Source of the DNA: Prevotella sp.
GTDB taxonomy: Bacteria; Bacteroidota; Bacteroidia; Bacteroidales; Bacteroidaceae
Assembly: GCA_017545045.1 (NCBI GenBank)
Contig: JAFYDA010000127.1
Location: forward strand, 1-33,227
DNA length: 33,227 nt
Reading direction: 5' to 3'
The position numbers and the translations under genes were made by a program. Shown here piece after piece: positions 31,701 to 33,227 of the stretch (positions are counted from its first letter, which is position 1; every line of letters starts with the position of its first letter). The notes under the pieces are model-generated. The model was not told the DNA's origin. It did not search any database and saw only the letters and a list, made by a program, of their open reading frames with translations.

Positions 31701-32766
31701 CAATCCTGAGGGCTGGACCCGAAGCAATGGAGCATGGGGACAGCAGATAACAGGCCTTTCTGCAGCATCTAATGGTGTAGACGCAGAAACGACAACTGCT
31801 TGGTACTATAACACCAATGGCGCTTGGGAATATGGTAAGGATGACGTGTACAAAATGCCTCTTGCTGGTTCCACTACTTACAAATTGACTTTCAAGTATC
31901 GTTCCCATGCAACTAATTCAAACAACTGGATGAAGGCTTCTGTTTTGAATGAATCTGATGAAGGTCTCGCAGTGGTTCAATTCCCAAGAAATACTGATGC
32001 AACTAACTTTATAAAAGTCACAGCTTACTTTACCACAGGAACTTCTGGTAACTACATTCTGAGCATTGAGCAAAATGGTAACACTCATCTTACTGATGTA
32101 ACTCTTGAAAAGGCTGGTTCTGCCAATTATACATTGGCTGAAGATAATTCAGTAGATCTGCCTGCATTAACTTACTATGAAACCTTTACCCTCGCCCGTG
32201 CTTTCAAAGAGGGTTGGAACGCCGTATGTCTGCCATTCGCTACATCGAAAGCATCGTTGGCTGATGGTGCAAAAATCTATGAGTTGACAAGTGAGGATGC
32301 TGACGGAGATAACATCACGCTGAACTTCACGGAAGCAGGAAGCTTTGAGGCTAACAAGCCTTACATGGTGAAATTAACTTCAGATGAAGCAGCCGACAAG
32401 GTGTTCAGCGGTGTGATTGTTAATCCGTCTGATGCAACAACAGTAGGTACGGCATTTGACTTCAAGGGCGTCTATACGGTTACCGATATCGATGCAGGCA
32501 ACTGGGTAATTTCTGGCGGTGAGCTGAAGAAGGCAAGTACAACCATTGGCTTGAAGCCGACACGTGCTTACTTTGCCCCGAAGGGTGGCGGCGGTGCTCG
32601 TATTGCAGGCTTCACCATTGATGGTGATGAAGCAACAGGTCTGAAGGCTGCTATGGCAGAGATGGGCGTTGAGGTCGACGGCATCTACAACCTGAAGGGC
32701 CAGAAGGTCAGCGGACAGCTGAAGAAGGGCATCTATGTGGTGAACGGAAAGAAAGTAATAAAGTAA
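28732..32766 (+). CDS. Large multidomain secreted surface protein
   Basis: 1344 residues with signal peptide MKKLKLLLMAFALLGGVISVNAQ (cut before Gln23). Two carbohydrate-binding-like jellyroll domains lie at about 25-197 and 205-373, each opening with an N(A)xFE motif and closing with IDNF. An Ig-like segment spans about 480-565, and a beta-trefoil-like or lectin-like part about 573-700 (FDGTYFIGTTDGTQFISRGG). Two more jellyroll-like parts follow around a helical linker (YSSLATAIETVEGKL). The C-terminus has GWNAVCLPF and ends GIYNLKGQKVSGQLKKGIYVVNGKKVIK, resembling a Por/T9SS-type sorting tail of Prevotella. No catalytic motif is seen. The gene is markedly AT-richer than its neighbours, suggesting transfer or different selection. 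A G8 tract in codons 14-17 could switch expression. Confidence 0.85.
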   Translation: MKKLKLLLMAFALLGGVISVNAQTDVTSTYLTNADFEGEYTVFSNPRNDGSNARAIYQPTGWTVTYTDGNENDMSCLNSDCLQWSQFSEQKQPSNGGNNTYWTRLRFGGNTKLVLSQTASVPAGTYSLSADAYKNPSNGVATISAAGKSVTIDGRSEWSNYTIVFTLTETTLVTFSYSFEGKATDTRIGIDNFKLVDITQGASDITAQDWTSMIANAGFESGSGSHSDNSVTVPYGYTMSQTMEGWKDGSINTTNPSEGSRLYNYWAGTTTSLDIYQTLQLPAGKYTITADLRTEAGKISNQGVYAKIGDETFKSSTIQTIGNPWNSVDAWNTLSQDFYVQSDGSVQVGASSTGGASSVGWFQIDNFTLSYKGAILNTPYSITPEDATAITNDKWYAVEISADGDYRIISSVANTVMYTQDGYKIPSDISTSVDLTAGVKQVVALTRGILYVKASTDAELTIEPDAYTYSVGDATKSVADNEYTQSNTITFTFADASTNDPSGALSILDASKIKVNSVDATATIEGNVLTVTLASPLATSTDYAVSIEAGAVGYNAENANAAISLTAKTPAVFDGTYFIGTTDGTQFISRGGDSNTEAVLDKYGIAVNITTDASNVTHFQFVDNDKNLFGGSSSIYTDKNESDLGSNAERARWTVASVSGGYTLYSGTWSKYIKAGTGAESDKPAATYDEAAYTWVLETPAAHQTKMAAYKDANAAAVATATSIAGVTTVAELETELGSNWTSSSVSPSNAYSSVTEKYQPNGYGENIFTQNLTGLKNGIYKVTLSIFHRIRDYATTYTLHQANADNPTAYLYANNQQVQLPSPLSDGNNDAYSSQDAQYGGKHYPNGMTAAGEAFTANKYKVTVYAVVTDGTLTIGVKDPGKYSNANWICWRDLAVTSYIFKGDYSSLATAIETVEGKLGFEDKEYAPYNNVANMAILNEAKALNSSRDAVNQDEIDDAEYDLTSASWNENDGDVDIIYNGNFAIANGTNPEGWTRSNGAWGQQITGLSAASNGVDAETTTAWYYNTNGAWEYGKDDVYKMPLAGSTTYKLTFKYRSHATNSNNWMKASVLNESDEGLAVVQFPRNTDATNFIKVTAYFTTGTSGNYILSIEQNGNTHLTDVTLEKAGSANYTLAEDNSVDLPALTYYETFTLARAFKEGWNAVCLPFATSKASLADGAKIYELTSEDADGDNITLNFTEAGSFEANKPYMVKLTSDEAADKVFSGVIVNPSDATTVGTAFDFKGVYTVTDIDAGNWVISGGELKKASTTIGLKPTRAYFAPKGGGGARIAGFTIDGDEATGLKAAMAEMGVEVDGIYNLKGQKVSGQLKKGIYVVNGKKVIK
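28773..28780 (+). repeat. G8 homopolymer in signal-peptide codons (candidate phase-variation tract)
   Basis: Eight G in a row span codons 14-17. Losing one G gives CTG GGG GGG TAA; gaining one gives GGT AAT TTC TGT TAA. Both changes end translation within a few codons. Confidence 0.85.
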
Positions 32767-32787
32767 AAAACAGGAAGGGAACAAATT

Positions 32788-32952
32788 ATGAAAAAGAATT
32801 ATATAGCACCCAATTCACGAGTGGTCAAACTGCGCATCAAGACGCATCTGATGAACGCCTCAATCACAGGTACTAACATAGGTTTAAGTGCGGGCGGATC
32901 TACAACGACTGCCGACTCCCGCAACGACGACTGGTGGGACGACGAGGAATAA
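32788..32952 (+). CDS. Small acidic-tailed peptide of unknown function (54 aa)
   Basis: ATG 32788 to TAA 32950-32952, 21 bases after the surface-protein stop, with a purine-rich ribosome site (GGAAGGGA) upstream. The peptide starts MKKNYIAPNSRVVKLRIKTH, then LMNASITGTN, a Gly/Ser/Thr stretch and the tail SRNDDWWDDEE. It has no membrane helix or normal signal peptide. Short proteins with a MKK-Y-x-P start, a conserved LM-A/S centre and an Asp/Trp-rich tail recur in Prevotella next to surface genes, in my recollection, with no known job. It is cotranscribed with the surface protein and closed by the second 40-bp terminator. A precursor peptide or partner of the surface protein are possibilities only. 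Confidence 0.7.
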   Translation: MKKNYIAPNSRVVKLRIKTHLMNASITGTNIGLSAGGSTTTADSRNDDWWDDEE

Positions 32953-32975
32953 CCGTCGTGCCCACAGGCAAATAA

Positions 32976-33024
32976 GCATTCAGGGCGCAGCGCCGACGAG
33001 GTGGCTGCGCCCTGAATAATTTTT
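32976..33024 (+). terminator. Second identical 40-bp terminator copy, after the small peptide gene
   Basis: Same 12-bp stem (32980-32991 with 33004-33015) and same 12-base loop as at 28375-28410, in the same orientation, followed by ATAATTTTT. The identity includes the loop and the four bases before the stem. Confidence 0.85.
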
Positions 33025-33114
33025 CCGTATTTGTTTGCGGGTTACGAAAAAAGTAGTATCGTTGCAGACAGAGCCGGGATTTATCAAAAGTTTCTCAAAA
33101 AACGTCTCAAATGA

Positions 33115-33146
33115 TTTGGCCGTTCCAAATTCTTTTCGTATTTTTG
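33115..33146 (+). promoter_or_regulatory. Promoter for the gene at the right edge
   Basis: -33 TTTG (33115-33118) and -7 TATTTTTG (33139-33146) are 20 bp apart. The space from 33025 holds no other recognisable feature. Confidence 0.75.
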
Positions 33147-33193
33147 CCACCGAATTACAACAATCTGTTTACGAGGAGAAGAAAAAAGAAGAT

Positions 33194-33227
33194 ATGACAA
33201 CAATACAACTAAATGCAGAGATATATC
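33194..33227 (+). CDS. Start of a gene cut by the window edge
   Basis: ATG 33194 follows a good ribosome site (GAGGAGA) 14 bases upstream and a consensus promoter. Only MTTIQLNAEIY is visible. Small Bacteroidales proteins beginning this way, some thought to be antitoxin-like, come to mind, but eleven residues do not allow an assignment. Confidence 0.6.
   Translation, partial: MTTIQLNAEIY

Overview
The window looks like a chromosomal segment of a Prevotellaceae bacterium (Bacteroidota; Prevotella or a close relative). The signs are a fused FeoA-FeoB, many Bacteroidetes-type promoters (-7 box TAnnTTTG, often with TTTG about 20 bp upstream), few Shine-Dalgarno sequences, and a large surface protein whose C-terminus (GIYNLKGQKV...KKGIYVVNGKKV) is typical of Prevotella secreted proteins. 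No tRNA, rRNA, CRISPR, transposase or prophage was seen. Both ends cut through genes.

Layout. (1) 1-2693: end of a YqeY-like gene, then FeoAB iron transport. (2) 2739-7425, minus strand: LacI-type regulator, altronate dehydratase, NhaC-type antiporter and a protein of unknown function, in one apparent operon for hexuronate use. (3) 7540-11859, plus strand: M3 peptidase, dCMP deaminase and an S41 processing protease. The first two have coding ends extended by an inverted pair of palindromic repeats. (4) 11876-13280, minus strand: DUF721/DciA-like protein and RecF. (5) 13404-14558, plus strand: membrane-anchored TPR protein and RibH. (6) 14660-16201, minus strand: TrmD then type II pantothenate kinase. 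(7) 16317-17723: exported C1B aminopeptidase, facing PheS (minus) across a repeat-rich terminator. (8) 19010-21627, plus strand: DUF4348-like lipoprotein, MurB and a metallo-beta-lactamase-fold hydrolase. (9) 21631-22493, minus strand: YtxH, holin-like and small conserved proteins of envelope type. (10) 22715-28355, plus strand: SPOR lipoprotein, YqgF, peptide deformylase, TPR protein, ThrS. (11) 28371-33015: an AT-rich accessory module with a 1344-residue surface protein and a 54-codon ORF, bracketed by two identical 40-bp terminators. (12) a new gene begins at 33194.

Most of the window is housekeeping. The most interesting parts are non-coding or accessory. The surface-protein gene carries a G8 tract in its signal-peptide codons, where a one-base loss or gain gives an almost immediate stop, so it reads as a candidate phase-variable locus. 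A short acidic peptide gene follows it. Four palindromes of one sequence family lie between the upstream terminator and its promoter. Elsewhere, seven-base-periodic arrays of different sequence recur next to promoters, and one pair seems to have become the signal peptide of a TPR protein. A REPIN-like inverted pair is translated into two neighbouring housekeeping proteins.
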